NCBI RefSeq assembly: GCF_001022965.1
Contig: NZ_LECZ01000022.1
Span: 248,001 to 312,000, forward strand
From: Enterobacter genomosp. O
GTDB taxonomy: Bacteria; Pseudomonadota; Gammaproteobacteria; Enterobacterales; Enterobacteriaceae
Direction of reading: 5' to 3'
DNA length: 64,000 nucleotides
The position numbers were made by a program, and so were the translations under genes. This document shows, piece by piece, positions 51,545 through 61,540 of the stretch (positions within the stretch are counted from its first letter, which is position 1; every line of letters begins with the position of its first letter). The notes under the pieces are model-generated. The model was given only the letters and a program-made list of their open reading frames with translations. It was not told where the DNA came from and made no database searches.

Positions 51545-52438
51545 TCACATATTAAACAGATTCATTTTCTGCATATTTTTGTAGACGTACATCGAGGCAT
51601 TAAAGGCCAGTTCGGACATTTGCGACTCCGACACCAGCGTCACCAGCATGCTGGTATCGGCACCGATGGCATCCTGCACTTTGACAATGGTGTCGTTAAT
51701 CAGCACGTCGCCGGTGAGATCCAGCGCGTCCAGTTGCTGCAGGTTGGTACCCAGCTCGGCCTGGGCTTTACCCAGACGGTCGATGCCCGCATCTATGCCT
51801 TTGCTGGCAGCTTCAAGCGCGGCTCGCATAGCGTCGTAGTCAATATCTTCTTTTATTAGCTCTTCAACGGCTTTGTCGAGAAGCGCAAAAATGTCCTTGA
51901 AGATCTCATCGCCGAGATGGCCGGTTTGCATCTCGGTTCCGTCGGCAACGGTTTGCTTACGCGCTTCATCCCCACCCTGATATGCCCCCGCGTCATCAAA
52001 CGCGGGCGTATCGGTGTTAAAGCCGCTGAAAATATAGCGACCGGCGGCGTCGCGGCTGTTGGCTAAATCCAGCAGATTCGCGCGGATCCCCTCAATCTCT
52101 TTTCCCAGCGCCCGGCGATCGTCGTCAGAATAGGCATCCGATCCCGCCGCCACCATTTTTTCCTTCAGGGTGGTGGTCATAAGATTTCCCACGCCGTTCA
52201 AAATATTGTCCTGAAACTCCAGCGCACTGCGCGCGCGGGAACGCACGTTGCTGTACATCTCCAGCTTCGCCAGCGCGTCCTGATGTTTTACCGCATCCGT
52301 CGCGGCGGTCGGGTCATCCGAGGCTTTGAGCAGCGTTTTACCCGCTGACATCCGCAGATAAACGTCGTTACTCTGGCTCATGCGCTTCGTCATCGACTCC
52401 GCGCTTTGCTTGTACATATACAGTGTACTTAATCGCAT
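51545..52438 (-). CDS. flgL: Hook-filament junction protein FlgL (locus 2)
   Basis: FlgL (HAP3) joins the hook to the filament together with FlgK. From ATG 52438 the product is 297 residues (317 in E. coli), starting MRLSTLYMYKQSAESMTKRM. Flagellin-like terminal helices are present, with KASDDPTAATDAVKHQDAL near residue 40 and RDAAGRYIFSGFNTDTPAF in the middle. The frame extends to 52474 but GGAGAAG before 52438 favours that start. It follows flgK by 10 bp. Confidence 0.93.
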   Translation of the reverse strand: MRLSTLYMYKQSAESMTKRMSQSNDVYLRMSAGKTLLKASDDPTAATDAVKHQDALAKLEMYSNVRSRARSALEFQDNILNGVGNLMTTTLKEKMVAAGSDAYSDDDRRALGKEIEGIRANLLDLANSRDAAGRYIFSGFNTDTPAFDDAGAYQGGDEARKQTVADGTEMQTGHLGDEIFKDIFALLDKAVEELIKEDIDYDAMRAALEAASKGIDAGIDRLGKAQAELGTNLQQLDALDLTGDVLINDTIVKVQDAIGADTSMLVTLVSESQMSELAFNASMYVYKNMQKMNLFNM

Positions 52439-52448
52439 TCTCTTCTCC

Positions 52449-54086
52449 TTATCGGATGGCCAGCAGGGCGTCAAACATATCCGTGGCGGTTTTCAGCAGC
52501 TGCGCGCTGGCACGATAATATTGCCCAAACATATCCAGATTGATGCGCTCCTCGTCCATGTTGACGCCCGAGAGCGCCTGTTTGGTGTCGTATTTAGTGC
52601 GTAAATCACTTTCGGCGCTGACTGCATAGGATTTCACCTCGCGCGCACTTTCACCGATCTTGCCCGCCAGGCTGGCATACGCTTCGCTGAGCGTGTTGTT
52701 GCCAATTAATGCTTCATTCTGGATCTTCAGCATCTCTTCGAGGTTTTTGTTGTTACCTTCTTCACCCGCCGCGTCCGCTGCCGCAAAGTCCTGCGCACTG
52801 GTGATCTTACGGCTGATGCCTTCGGCTGCGCCTGCCATTGGGTTCAGGGTAAAGGTATCCCCCGGCTTGACGGCTCCCGCCAGAGGGACTTTTATTTCTA
52901 TGCCATCAAATTTCAGCGTATCCCTTGAGGATGGCTCAAGCGATACCGTACGCCCGTCGGCCCCCTTGACGACCCAGTCAGGGTCATTGAACGTGATCTC
53001 GTAATTCTCAGATTTTACTTTTTCGAAATCGGTCACCCTGACCTGATCCAGTTTACCTGTACCCTGGTTTTTCGCGTTCGCAATGGCCTTGATATCCGGC
53101 AGTGAGAAGAGATCGTCGCCCGGAGCACCGTCCGCCGTAAACCCTTGCCGGTTCTGCTCGTTCATCCGGTGCGCCATCATAAAGGCGATCTGGTCCAGAT
53201 CCTGACGCGCAACGACGAGATCCTCATTGCGGAATTTGAACAGCCCGCCCAGACGACCTTTGGTGATGGCGTTTTCATCCAGCGGCGACGCTTTGCCGTT
53301 CGCGTCCACGTAGGACACAATCATCTTGTTGGGATCGGCATCTGACGGAGAGGTTTCCAGCTTGTAGGCGGTACCGCCGGAGACCAGCGGACGCCCATCG
53401 GACAGCGTGACGCTCACGCGACCGGAGATCTGATCCTCGGTTACGCTAATCCCCAGCTGCTCGCTCAGCCCCTCCAGCAGCGCATCGCGCTGGTCGAGCA
53501 GGTCGGCAGGCGGCGTACCGCTGCCCTGTGCCCGCTCCAGCTGCTTGTTAAGCTCTGCCAGCTGTTCGGTATAGGTATTGATCTCTTTGGCGCTGCGCTC
53601 AATCTGGGTGTTGGTGCTCTTTTCCAGCCCGGACAGGCGTTTGGCGCTGGCGTTATAGCGGTTGGCCAGCACGTCGAGGGAGGTAAACACCGCCGCACGC
53701 GCCGGGCCATCCGCCGGGTCGCCGCTCAGCGTCGCCATATCCTTAAACAGCTTGCCCAGTGACACGGAGACGTTATCCGATTCATCCGCGAGCATGTTAT
53801 CGATATCCGCCAGCTGCTCCATCCGTCCGGTAAAGGAGGCATAGCTGGAAAGTGAATCCCGCAGCTGATTGTTGGCAAACGCATCATAGGCACGCTCTAC
53901 GCCGCTGGCGCGGGCGCCATAGCCATAAAAACCCTGGGGGGTCGACATGCCGCCAAGCTCACCGATGATCAGGCTGCGGCGGCTATAGTTGCCGGATGGG
54001 CCGTTGGTCAGATTATCACCGGTCACCCGGATCGCGGCCTGCGCCACGCTGATGCCATTTCTGGCTAAATTAAATAGGTTATTCAT
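52449..54086 (-). CDS. flgK: Hook-filament junction protein FlgK (locus 2)
   Basis: FlgK (HAP1) is the first junction protein on the hook. The 545-residue product (547 in E. coli) has the hook-type N-terminus LFNLARNGISVAQAAIRVTGDN and C-terminus ERINLDMFGQYYRASAQLLKTATDMFDALL, with a variable central domain. A sigma-28-type promoter candidate at 54158-54186 lies upstream, between flgJ and flgK, where E. coli also has a class 3 start. flgL and the chemoreceptor follow. Confidence 0.96.
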   Translation of the reverse strand: MNNLFNLARNGISVAQAAIRVTGDNLTNGPSGNYSRRSLIIGELGGMSTPQGFYGYGARASGVERAYDAFANNQLRDSLSSYASFTGRMEQLADIDNMLADESDNVSVSLGKLFKDMATLSGDPADGPARAAVFTSLDVLANRYNASAKRLSGLEKSTNTQIERSAKEINTYTEQLAELNKQLERAQGSGTPPADLLDQRDALLEGLSEQLGISVTEDQISGRVSVTLSDGRPLVSGGTAYKLETSPSDADPNKMIVSYVDANGKASPLDENAITKGRLGGLFKFRNEDLVVARQDLDQIAFMMAHRMNEQNRQGFTADGAPGDDLFSLPDIKAIANAKNQGTGKLDQVRVTDFEKVKSENYEITFNDPDWVVKGADGRTVSLEPSSRDTLKFDGIEIKVPLAGAVKPGDTFTLNPMAGAAEGISRKITSAQDFAAADAAGEEGNNKNLEEMLKIQNEALIGNNTLSEAYASLAGKIGESAREVKSYAVSAESDLRTKYDTKQALSGVNMDEERINLDMFGQYYRASAQLLKTATDMFDALLAIR

Positions 54087-54111
54087 ACGTTCTGGATATT
54101 CCCTGATTGCG

Positions 54112-54134
54112 GGCCCGGGGTTCGCGTCCGGGCC
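54112..54134 (-). other. GC hairpin in flgK leader
   Basis: GGCCCGG (54112-54118) and CCGGGCC (54128-54134) form a 7-bp stem with a 9-nt loop. It lies 26 bp upstream of the flgK start and downstream of the presumed flgK promoter, so it would be in the mRNA leader. No T-tail. Confidence 0.4.
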
Positions 54135-54157
54135 AGAAAGTTCATGGCTCTTTTTAT

Positions 54158-54186
54158 TTCATCGGTGATTCAAAAATTCTCTAAAA
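54158..54186 (-). promoter_or_regulatory. Variant sigma-28 promoter for flgKL
   Basis: On the minus strand, TTTTAG (54181-54186) and CCGATGAA (54158-54165) are separated by 15 nt, 72 bp before flgK. The block TGAATCACCGATGAAA is shared letter for letter with the flgM upstream region. The canonical sigma-28 site is TAAA-N15-GCCGATAA, so this looks like a variant of it. Confidence 0.65.
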
Positions 54187-54194
54187 CATCTTTC

Positions 54195-55115
54195 TCAGAA
54201 AATGTTGTCGATATCGTTTTTATAGGCGTTCACGCCCTGCTGAATATCGCCTTTTACCTTCTGAATAATGGTGATGAGCTTTTTGGCGTAGGCCGGATCG
54301 GTCGCGTAACCGCCCGCCTGCAGCGCCTTCGCCCCCTGCTCTGCGGAATCTGACTGCACCACGCCGCGATAGCGCGGGTTTTTGGTCAGCAGCTTCGCGT
54401 AGTCCGAGAGCGCATGTTCGTAGGAGTCGTAGACGCGGAACGCCGCTTTCACCTTCTGCTTCACGCCGTTGATATATTCCGTGGTGGTGATTTCGGTGGT
54501 TTTGCCGCGCCAGTCGCCCGTGGCCTTAATGCCGAACAGGTTGTGGCTCGGGCTGCCGTCGGCGGCGGGGATTTCCCGTTTCCCCCAGCCGGACTCCAGC
54601 GCGGCCTGGGCGAGGATCAGATGCGGATGCAGCCCGCTCTGCTGCGCGGCCGCCTGGGCCGGACGCAGCATGCGGGCAATAAACGGATGCGCGCCTTCTG
54701 AAGGTTGGGCAAAGGAAACCTGCGCAGGCAGACGCAGCGGGCCGGTGGCGGGAGCAGGCGACAGCCCCGGGCGTAAAACTTCGCGCCCCGGCGGGGTGAC
54801 AACCGGGGCATCACTTTCGCCCCCCAACTGGCGGACGATAAGATCGGCAAAGCCGAGCTGACCACTCCCGGCAATATTTTGCGCAATCTGCTGATCGTGC
54901 ATCGCGGTGTACATCTCTGAAGACTGGCTGCTCAGCAGATCGTCCTTGAAGGTGGCATCGCGCATGCTCTTCATCATCATCTGCACGAAAATGCCCTCCA
55001 TCTGCTTCGCCGCCGCCTTCAGCGCGCCGGGCGTTTGCCGCCCGGCCTCCCGTTTCAGCGTGTCCAGCGAGCGAACGTCAAACGCAGGCTGGTCGAATTT
55101 ATCGAAGGCGTTCAT
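54195..55115 (-). CDS. flgJ: Rod-cap muramidase FlgJ (locus 2)
   Basis: FlgJ caps the growing rod with its N-terminal domain and opens peptidoglycan with its C-terminal glucosaminidase domain. Of 306 residues, about 1-100 are the rod domain (KAAAKQMEGIFVQMMMKSMRD) and about 150-306 the enzyme, with catalytic Glu174 in AQAALESGWGKRE and YINGVKQKVKAAFRVYDSYEHALSDYAK (in parts). A Pro/Ala-rich linker joins them. So this is the dual-domain form. It overlaps flgI at 55115 by one base. Confidence 0.95.
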   Translation of the reverse strand: MNAFDKFDQPAFDVRSLDTLKREAGRQTPGALKAAAKQMEGIFVQMMMKSMRDATFKDDLLSSQSSEMYTAMHDQQIAQNIAGSGQLGFADLIVRQLGGESDAPVVTPPGREVLRPGLSPAPATGPLRLPAQVSFAQPSEGAHPFIARMLRPAQAAAQQSGLHPHLILAQAALESGWGKREIPAADGSPSHNLFGIKATGDWRGKTTEITTTEYINGVKQKVKAAFRVYDSYEHALSDYAKLLTKNPRYRGVVQSDSAEQGAKALQAGGYATDPAYAKKLITIIQKVKGDIQQGVNAYKNDIDNIF

Positions 55116-56242
55116 CAGTTCACCTCCAGCTTCGCCCGCAGACAGCCGGCGTTTTTCATCGCCTGCAGAACCGACATCAGCTCGTTCGGCGTGGCGCCGA
55201 GGCTGTTCAGGGCGCGGATCACCGCGTTCAGATCGGTGCTGCTGCGCACGTGCTGCAGCGAGCCGCCGCTATCGCGCACCGAGATATCGGTTTGCGGCAC
55301 CACCACCGTTTCGCCGCCGCCAAACGGCGTGTCCGGCTGGCTGATGATGTTGTTCTGCATCACCTCCACCGTCAGCGACCCGTGCGCTACCGCGCAGGAA
55401 TCCAGCGACACGTGGCGGTTCATCACCACCGAGCCGGTGCGCGAGTTCACGATCACCTTCGCGTCCTGCACGTTCACCTTCACCGGAATATCCTGAATAT
55501 CGGCGAGAAAACGCACCCGGGACGGGCCGTCCGGCGGCGCAAACAGGCGCACGGTGCGGGCATCTTCCGGCAACGCCGCCCCGCCGCTGTAGCGCTGGTT
55601 AATGGCGTCGCTGACCTGCTGCGCCAGCGAGAAATCGCTTTCGTTCAGCTGCAGACGCACGATGTTCTGGCTGGCGAAATCGTTCGGCACCTCCCGCTCG
55701 ACGGTTGCTCCGGCGCTGATGCGTCCGCCGTTAAGCTGGTTCACCTGCACGCGGCTGCCGCCCGCCTGCGCGCCTGCGCCGGAGATCAAAATATTGCCCT
55801 GCGCGATGGCGTAGATTTGATTATCCGCCCCTTTCAGCGGGGTCATCAGCAGCGTGCCGCCGCGCAGGCTTTTGGCGTTACCCACCGAGGAAACCACGAT
55901 GTCCAGCTTGTCGCCCGGACGGGCAAACGGCGGCAGCTCGGCGGTGACCATCACCGCTGCGATGTTTTTCAGCTGCATATTGGTGCCCGCCGGGACGGTG
56001 ATCCCCAGCTGGGAGAGCATGTTGTTCAGGCTCTGTCCGGTGAACGGCGCCTGCATGGTCTGGTCGCCGGTACCGTCGAGACCGACAATCAGGCCGTAGC
56101 CCATCAGGGAGTTGGAACGCACCCCCTGCACCGTCGCCAGATCGCGGATGCGTTCCGCGTGTACCCCTTTGGGTATCGCCAGCATCATGCCGTAGAGCAG
56201 GATGCTGAGAAAAAACAGGATAGATTCTTTTTTCATGGTCAT
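55115..56242 (-). CDS. flgI: Flagellar P-ring protein FlgI (locus 2)
   Basis: FlgI makes the periplasmic P ring bushing around the rod. The 375-residue product has a signal peptide ([20 protein letters not shown]) and the mature start [30 protein letters not shown] (read in parts), the best known FlgI signature. [15 protein letters not shown] and [20 protein letters not shown] segments follow at the C-terminus. It starts 1 bp after flgH stops. Confidence 0.96.
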   Translation of the reverse strand: MTMKKESILFFLSILLYGMMLAIPKGVHAERIRDLATVQGVRSNSLMGYGLIVGLDGTGDQTMQAPFTGQSLNNMLSQLGITVPAGTNMQLKNIAAVMVTAELPPFARPGDKLDIVVSSVGNAKSLRGGTLLMTPLKGADNQIYAIAQGNILISGAGAQAGGSRVQVNQLNGGRISAGATVEREVPNDFASQNIVRLQLNESDFSLAQQVSDAINQRYSGGAALPEDARTVRLFAPPDGPSRVRFLADIQDIPVKVNVQDAKVIVNSRTGSVVMNRHVSLDSCAVAHGSLTVEVMQNNIISQPDTPFGGGETVVVPQTDISVRDSGGSLQHVRSSTDLNAVIRALNSLGATPNELMSVLQAMKNAGCLRAKLEVN

Positions 56243-56243
56243 A

Positions 56244-56945
56244 TCAGAAAGGAGAAAGGTTCAGGAACAGGCGCTGCAGCCAGCCCATGTTCTGCGCTTC
56301 GTTGATGTAGCCGTTGCCGACGTACTCAATGCGGGCATCCGCCACCTGGGTGGACGGCACGGTGTTGCTGCCGCTGATGGTGCGCGGGTTCACCACGCCG
56401 GAGAAGCGAATGAACTCGGTACCCTGGTTAATAGCAATTTGCTTTTCGCCCACCACGCCGAGGTTGCCGTTGGGCAGCAGCTCTTTGACGGTCACGGTGA
56501 TGGTCCCGGTAAAGGTATTGCGCGCCGCAGCGCCGCCCTTACCCGCGAAATCGTTTTTACCTTCGGCTTCGAAATCCGCTTTGCCGTCGCCCAGCCAGCT
56601 GTTGAGCTTGGTCGGCACCGCAATCAGCCCCATTCCGGCCGATCCATTACGGTTGGCACTGGCGGAGGAACTTTTGCTGGCGCTCACGTTCTCCTGCAGC
56701 AGGATCGTCAGCGTATCGCCCACGTTACGCGGGCGGCGGTCTTCGAACATCGGCTGATAGCCGTAGTTCATCCCCTGCCCTGCCTGAAACAGTGAGCCGC
56801 CGGTCGCTGCCGGTGCCATCGGTAATGGTGCTGCCGTTGTCGGGCCTTCAACCAGAGGCTTTTGCATGATGTGCGCGCAGCCGCCGAGCAGCAGCGTGCT
56901 TGCCAGCAGCGCGGCTGCCGGAATGTGCATAGACAATATTTTCAT
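56244..56945 (-). CDS. flgH: Flagellar L-ring lipoprotein FlgH (locus 2)
   Basis: FlgH is the outer-membrane L-ring subunit. The 233-residue product has a lipoprotein signal with lipobox LLGGC (Cys23). The core [25 protein letters not shown] and the end [20 protein letters not shown] are typical. It lies 45 bp after flgG. Confidence 0.96.
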   Translation of the reverse strand: MKILSMHIPAAALLASTLLLGGCAHIMQKPLVEGPTTAAPLPMAPAATGGSLFQAGQGMNYGYQPMFEDRRPRNVGDTLTILLQENVSASKSSSASANRNGSAGMGLIAVPTKLNSWLGDGKADFEAEGKNDFAGKGGAAARNTFTGTITVTVKELLPNGNLGVVGEKQIAINQGTEFIRFSGVVNPRTISGSNTVPSTQVADARIEYVGNGYINEAQNMGWLQRLFLNLSPF

Positions 56946-56990
56946 TTCAGTGTCGATAAAGTGTCTGGCCGCGCGAGCGGCCAGAGAGGA

Positions 56991-57773
56991 TTACAGCTGG
57001 GAAAGGCGCTGCAGCATCTGGTCAGATGCCGACACCGCCTTACTGTTGATTTCGTAGGCGCGCTGCACCTGAATCATGGTCACCAGCTCTTCCGCTACGT
57101 TGACGTTGGAGATTTCCACGTAGCTCTGCTTCAGCGTGCCCGCGCTCTCCATGCCCGGGTTTAGCTCGTTCGGCGCGCCGGACGACTGGGTCTCTTTGTA
57201 GAGATTGCCGCCGATGCTTTCGAGCCCCGCGTTGTTCACAAAAGTGGTCAAGGTCAGTTGGCCAATCTGCTGCTCTTCCGCCTGGCCGGGCACCTTCACG
57301 CTGACGATCCCGTCGCTGCCAATCGTGAGCTTTTGCGCATCCTGCGGAATGACGATCCCCGGCTGAATGGGATAACCTTCGGCATTCACCAGCTGCCCGT
57401 CCGGGCTTTTGCCAAAATGGCCGTCGCGGGTGTAGGCGGTGCTGCCGTCCGGCATCTGCACCTGGAAGAAGCCTTCGCCTTCAATGGCGACATCGTACTC
57501 ATCGCCGGTCTGGTTCATCCCGCCCTGGGTATGCACCCGCTGGGTGGAAACCGGGCGCACGCCGGTGCCTAACTGCAGGCCGCTCGGCAAGGTGTTCTGC
57601 TCGGTGGCCTGTGCGCCGGGCTGGCGCAAGTTCTGGTAGAGCAGGTCCTGAAACACGGCGCGCTGGCGCTTAAAGCCGTTGGTGTTGACGTTCGCCAGGT
57701 TGTTGGAGATGACGTCCATATTGAGCTGCTGTGCTTCCAGCCCGGTTTTTGCGATCCATAAGGAACGAATCAT
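56991..57773 (-). CDS. flgG: Distal rod protein FlgG (locus 2)
   Basis: FlgG builds the distal rod. The 260-residue product has the E. coli length and the shared rod/hook N-terminus ([20 protein letters not shown]) and C-terminus ([20 protein letters not shown]). Compared with E. coli FlgG from memory, roughly a third of positions differ, far more than for the fli proteins in the first part of the window. flgF precedes it by 19 bp. Confidence 0.97.
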   Translation of the reverse strand: MIRSLWIAKTGLEAQQLNMDVISNNLANVNTNGFKRQRAVFQDLLYQNLRQPGAQATEQNTLPSGLQLGTGVRPVSTQRVHTQGGMNQTGDEYDVAIEGEGFFQVQMPDGSTAYTRDGHFGKSPDGQLVNAEGYPIQPGIVIPQDAQKLTIGSDGIVSVKVPGQAEEQQIGQLTLTTFVNNAGLESIGGNLYKETQSSGAPNELNPGMESAGTLKQSYVEISNVNVAEELVTMIQVQRAYEINSKAVSASDQMLQRLSQL

Positions 57774-57792
57774 AGTGACTCCTTGCGCGAGC

Positions 57793-58527
57793 TTAGCTCA
57801 CGCTTAATAGCTGGTTGGCCTTCTGGGCGTTCTCGTCGGCGGTGCGGATCACCTTCATGTTCATGTCGAAGCCGCGGGAGTTGGCGATCATTTGGGTCAT
57901 GGCCTGCACCGGGCTGACGTTGCTGCCCTCGATGGCCTCCGGCGTCAGGCGCAGGGTTTCATCCTGGGCCAGTACGCCTTCCGCGGCGCGGAACAGGCCG
58001 TCGTCACCGTGGACCATGCTGTTCATGTCAGCATTGACCAGCTTGACGCGCCCCACCGGCACCAGCGCCGTCGGGTCATCGCCCATGCCGAGCGCCGACA
58101 CGGTGCCGTCGCTGCCGATAGTGACGTGAGACTGCGGCGGCACCTCCAGCGGCCCGCCGTCGCCCATCAGCGGACGGCCGTTGACGCTGAGCGCCCCTTC
58201 CTGATCCACTTCGATAGCGCCGTTGCGCGTATAACCTTCGCTGCCGTCGTCCATCGCTACCGCCAGCCAGCCGTTTTGCGGCAAAGCCACGTCCAGGCTG
58301 CGGCCGGTGTGGGTGATCGGCCCCATGGTGGTGTCGTGGAACGGCGTAGACTCCGCCACCAGCGCGCGGGTGCGCAGGGTTTCCCCTTCGATGGGCACCG
58401 AGCGGAAGGCCGCCAGCTGGGAACGAAAACCGGCGGTGGAGCTGTTCGCCAGATTGTTTGAGGTAACCGCCTGGCGGTTGAGCGCCGCGTTGGCGGCACT
58501 CATGGCGGTATAAATAGCGCGATCCAT
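57793..58527 (-). CDS. flgF: Proximal rod protein FlgF (locus 2)
   Basis: FlgF is a proximal rod subunit. The 244-residue product begins [29 protein letters not shown] (in parts), the standard FlgF start, and ends in [20 protein letters not shown], the rod-type C-terminal helix. It follows flgE by 9 bp in the flgB-L run. Confidence 0.96.
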   Translation of the reverse strand: MDRAIYTAMSAANAALNRQAVTSNNLANSSTAGFRSQLAAFRSVPIEGETLRTRALVAESTPFHDTTMGPITHTGRSLDVALPQNGWLAVAMDDGSEGYTRNGAIEVDQEGALSVNGRPLMGDGGPLEVPPQSHVTIGSDGTVSALGMGDDPTALVPVGRVKLVNADMNSMVHGDDGLFRAAEGVLAQDETLRLTPEAIEGSNVSPVQAMTQMIANSRGFDMNMKVIRTADENAQKANQLLSVS

Positions 58528-58536
58528 CGTTCAGCC

Positions 58537-59742
58537 TTAGCGCAGGTTAACCAGCGTCTGCAGCACTTCAGACTGGGTTTTAATGGTTTGCGAATTGGAC
58601 TGGTAGTTGCGCTGGTAGACGATCATGTTGACCATTTCGCTGCCCAGATCCACGTTGGAGGTTTCCAGCATGCCGCCTTCGATACTGCCGAAGCTGCCCG
58701 TGCCGGAGGTGCCGAGGAACGGCTGGCCGGACTGCACGCTTTCCGCCCACAGGTTGTTGCCCTGCTGCTCCAAGCCGCCCGCGTTGGCAAAATCGGCCAG
58801 CACCACCTGCGCCACGGTCTGACGCTTACCGTTGCTGTAGATGGCGATCACTTCGCCGGTATCACTGACCTGGTAGCTATTGAATTTACCCGGCGCCTGG
58901 CCGTCGATTTCGCCCGGTATGATTTGCGAGTCGCTTGAAAACTGCGTAAGTGCGCCTAAATCCAGCGTCACAGACAGACCCGCAGCCCCGTTATAAGCGT
59001 CCCCTTTAATGACGCCAGTAGCGGAATTTTTGAGCTTACCGAATTCATCAAATTCCAGCGCAATTTCGGTAAATTTAGTCTCATCGCCACCTTCTGGCGA
59101 AGTTGAGTCCTGGGCGAAAGCCTTCCAGTTACCATCACCATCATTAACAAAGAACACTTTAATCGCATGCCGGTTACCGAGGCTGTCGAAGGTTTCCACT
59201 TCGCTAACGTAGTTGTACGTTTCAGGCTTGGTCGCGTCGAAATTTTTCGAATCCAGTTTTTCTGAGCCAGACTTCAGGTTGCCTGTCAACGACCCCGCTG
59301 TCGACGCCGCTGGCGGCATATCATCCGTCGGAATGCGAATCGGCCCGACCTGGGCACCCGGGTTAATCACCCCGTCCGTTGCCTGGTAGCCGGTCAAAAA
59401 CAGGCCATTCGTTTTGTTGGTAATAAAACCGTTTTCATCCTGCTCAAACTGGCCGTTACGCCCGTAAAAGACGCTGCCCGACTGATCAACCATGCGGAAA
59501 AAGCCCCGGCCGGAGATCCCCATATCCAGCGCGGAAGAACCATTCATCAGGTTACCGTCACCAAAATTCTGATCCACACCGGCAACCTGCACCCCCATTC
59601 CCATTGAACCCGCAAAGAGATCGGCAAAGGAGACGGAGCCGGCTTTAAACCCCACGGTCTGGGAGTTGGCGATATTGTTACCCACTACATCGAGTGCTTT
59701 TGCGGCAGCACTTAAACCGCTAAGACCTTGTGAAAAACCCAT
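58537..59742 (-). CDS. flgE: Flagellar hook protein FlgE (locus 2)
   Basis: FlgE is the hook subunit, the universal joint between rod and filament. The 401-residue product (402 in E. coli) has the N-terminal GFSQGLSGLSAAAKALDVVG and NIANSQTVGFKAG motifs and the C-terminal YQRNYQSNSQTIKTQSEVLQTL helix. The middle domains, exposed on the hook surface, are rich in Gly, Asp and Ser and diverge from E. coli. It lies 26 bp after flgD. Confidence 0.97.
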   Translation of the reverse strand: MGFSQGLSGLSAAAKALDVVGNNIANSQTVGFKAGSVSFADLFAGSMGMGVQVAGVDQNFGDGNLMNGSSALDMGISGRGFFRMVDQSGSVFYGRNGQFEQDENGFITNKTNGLFLTGYQATDGVINPGAQVGPIRIPTDDMPPAASTAGSLTGNLKSGSEKLDSKNFDATKPETYNYVSEVETFDSLGNRHAIKVFFVNDGDGNWKAFAQDSTSPEGGDETKFTEIALEFDEFGKLKNSATGVIKGDAYNGAAGLSVTLDLGALTQFSSDSQIIPGEIDGQAPGKFNSYQVSDTGEVIAIYSNGKRQTVAQVVLADFANAGGLEQQGNNLWAESVQSGQPFLGTSGTGSFGSIEGGMLETSNVDLGSEMVNMIVYQRNYQSNSQTIKTQSEVLQTLVNLR

Positions 59743-59768
59743 AATTAATGTCCAGAAGTAAGTCGTGA

Positions 59769-60473
59769 TTATTTTTGAATGACAAACACTTTGTTCATGC
59801 CGATCGGATCGTTATTCAGCAGATGCAGAATCGGCCCGCTCGGATCCATCGTGACGCCCTGAACCTGATCCTGAACCAGTCCAATCACTTCCGGGTTTTC
59901 CCCCTCAGGATTGCTGGCTTCAAAGCTGATGGTGTATTCCCTGTCGCGTGATGGCCCCGGCTCCGGCTTGAAGTTTTCCAGGTCATCAAGGTTGTAGGTA
60001 TTCATCCCCTGCTTCACATTTTTCAGCTCTGCGGTGAATGCCTCTCCGCCGTCGTGCAGGGTGACGGTTACCGTTTCGGCATCGCCCGTCAGCACGAAGT
60101 GGAAGTCGTCCGATCCGCCAGGGCGAGCGCCGACCTGCTGGATGCCAATCCCTTCTGGCTCGCCAAAGGAGACCTTCGCCTCCCCTTCAATCAGCACGCT
60201 GCGGCCCACCCAGGAGGAGGCGCTCATGCTGCCGAGCTGAACCATCATCGCCTGTACGCCCGCCACGGAGGTGTTGAGCTTCTCCACGCCGGCCGCCATG
60301 TTGAACTGCGCCAGCTGCGAGGTGAGCTGGTTGTTATCCATCGGGTTGGTGGGATCCTGGTTTTTCATCTGCGCAACCAGCAGCGTCATAAACTGGTTCG
60401 ACAGGTCGGCCGCGCTGTTGCCGGTACCGGTGCCACCTGCACCGCTGTTGTTGTTAATCGAAGAAACCGCCAT
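59769..60473 (-). CDS. flgD: Hook-cap scaffold protein FlgD (locus 2)
   Basis: FlgD caps the growing hook and is lost from the finished structure. The 234-residue product has the conserved N-terminal segment FMTLLVAQMKNQDPTNPMDNNQLTSQLAQF (in parts) and a C-terminal FlgD Ig-like/tudor region that is strongly diverged. A Gly/Asn/Ser-rich start precedes it. It lies 8 bp after flgC. Confidence 0.95.
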   Translation of the reverse strand: MAVSSINNNSGAGGTGTGNSAADLSNQFMTLLVAQMKNQDPTNPMDNNQLTSQLAQFNMAAGVEKLNTSVAGVQAMMVQLGSMSASSWVGRSVLIEGEAKVSFGEPEGIGIQQVGARPGGSDDFHFVLTGDAETVTVTLHDGGEAFTAELKNVKQGMNTYNLDDLENFKPEPGPSRDREYTISFEASNPEGENPEVIGLVQDQVQGVTMDPSGPILHLLNNDPIGMNKVFVIQK

Positions 60474-60481
60474 ATGCGTCC

Positions 60482-60886
60482 TTACTGACCAAGCGTTATT
60501 GTTTTCAGCATCAGGCTTTTGGCGGAGTTCATCACTTCCACGTTGGCCTGGTAGCTGCGGGAGGCGGAAATGGTGTTTACCATTTCGTTCATCACGTTGA
60601 CGTTGGGCATCCGCACGTAGCCCTGCTCGTCGGCCAGCGGGTTGCCCGGCTCATAGACCATGCGGTCCGGCGCGCTGCTCTCCACCACCTCACTCACCTG
60701 TACGCCGCCGATCTCCTGACCGGCTGACGCGTCGACGGAGAACACCACCTGACGCGCGCGATACGGCTGCCCGTCCGGCCCCGCCACGCTGTCGGCGTTG
60801 GCCATATTGCTGGCGCTGACGTTAAGGCGTCGGGACTGGGCGGCCATCGCCGAACCCGAAATATCAAATACGCTAAAGAGCGACAT
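60482..60886 (-). CDS. flgC: Proximal rod protein FlgC (locus 2)
   Basis: FlgC is a proximal rod subunit. The 134-residue product matches the family length, with [20 protein letters not shown] at the N-terminus, [10 protein letters not shown] next, and [22 protein letters not shown] at the C-terminus. It lies 6 bp after flgB. Confidence 0.97.
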   Translation of the reverse strand: MSLFSVFDISGSAMAAQSRRLNVSASNMANADSVAGPDGQPYRARQVVFSVDASAGQEIGGVQVSEVVESSAPDRMVYEPGNPLADEQGYVRMPNVNVMNEMVNTISASRSYQANVEVMNSAKSLMLKTITLGQ

Positions 60887-60892
60887 CGTTTA

Positions 60893-61303
60893 TTACCCCT
60901 GACTGAGCACAGTCATCATTTTTTTAATATCCGCGCCAAGGAACGTCAGTCCCGACTGATATTTCACGGCGTTATCCGCGAAATTGACGCGCTCGCGATC
61001 CATATCCACGGTATTACCGTCGGCACTCGGCTGATCCGGTACGCGATACAGCAAACTCGCGTCGTCAAACGGCATCGCTTTACCTTCAATATGCTTATCA
61101 GACGTTAATGCCAGCGACACCGGAGATTTTGCCATGGCGTTATTTTCCATCGCGGCCTTCAGCTGCTGCGTAAAATCAATATCTCGCGCCTGATATCCCG
61201 GCGTGTCGGCATTCGCAATATTTGACGCCAATATATCCTGGCGGCGCGACAGCAAACCTAACGCCTGCTGTTGAAAGCGAAAGGCGTCATCAAGTTTATT
61301 CAT
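60893..61303 (-). CDS. flgB: Proximal rod protein FlgB (locus 2)
   Basis: FlgB is the rod protein nearest to FliE. From ATG 61303 (MNKLDDAFRFQQQALGLLSR) it has 136 residues, matching E. coli; the upstream ATG at 61327 would add eight unrelated residues. The motif ILASNIANADTPGYQARDID is the family hallmark. It leads the flgBCDEFGHIJ operon. The 237-bp gap to flgA holds a GACAGAAATAAG stretch at 61384-61395 that faintly resembles half an FlhDC box. Confidence 0.96.
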   Translation of the reverse strand: MNKLDDAFRFQQQALGLLSRRQDILASNIANADTPGYQARDIDFTQQLKAAMENNAMAKSPVSLALTSDKHIEGKAMPFDDASLLYRVPDQPSADGNTVDMDRERVNFADNAVKYQSGLTFLGADIKKMMTVLSQG

Positions 61304-61540
61304 GACAACAGGACTCCTGTCTTGCATTATTTAAACTGCGATAGTGTAGACAGGGCCGGTGAAATATCACACTGCAAAGACCCGACAGAAATAAGCCTAT
61401 TTAGGGAAATAGAAACAATCCTAATAACGTTAAGGCGACGATGGATTTAATTACCTGCAAAAGTGTCATTATTTGAAGCAATAAAACCCAGGCCCCTGCG
61501 TATATAATTTAGCCATCACAGATATTATTAAGGCAATACG

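Noticed and set aside
52449..52460. CCGATAAGGAGAAG at the end of flgK as a sigma-28 site for flgL
   Set aside because: The CCGATAA is the end of the flgK coding sequence plus stop, and no -35 box stands at the right spacing.
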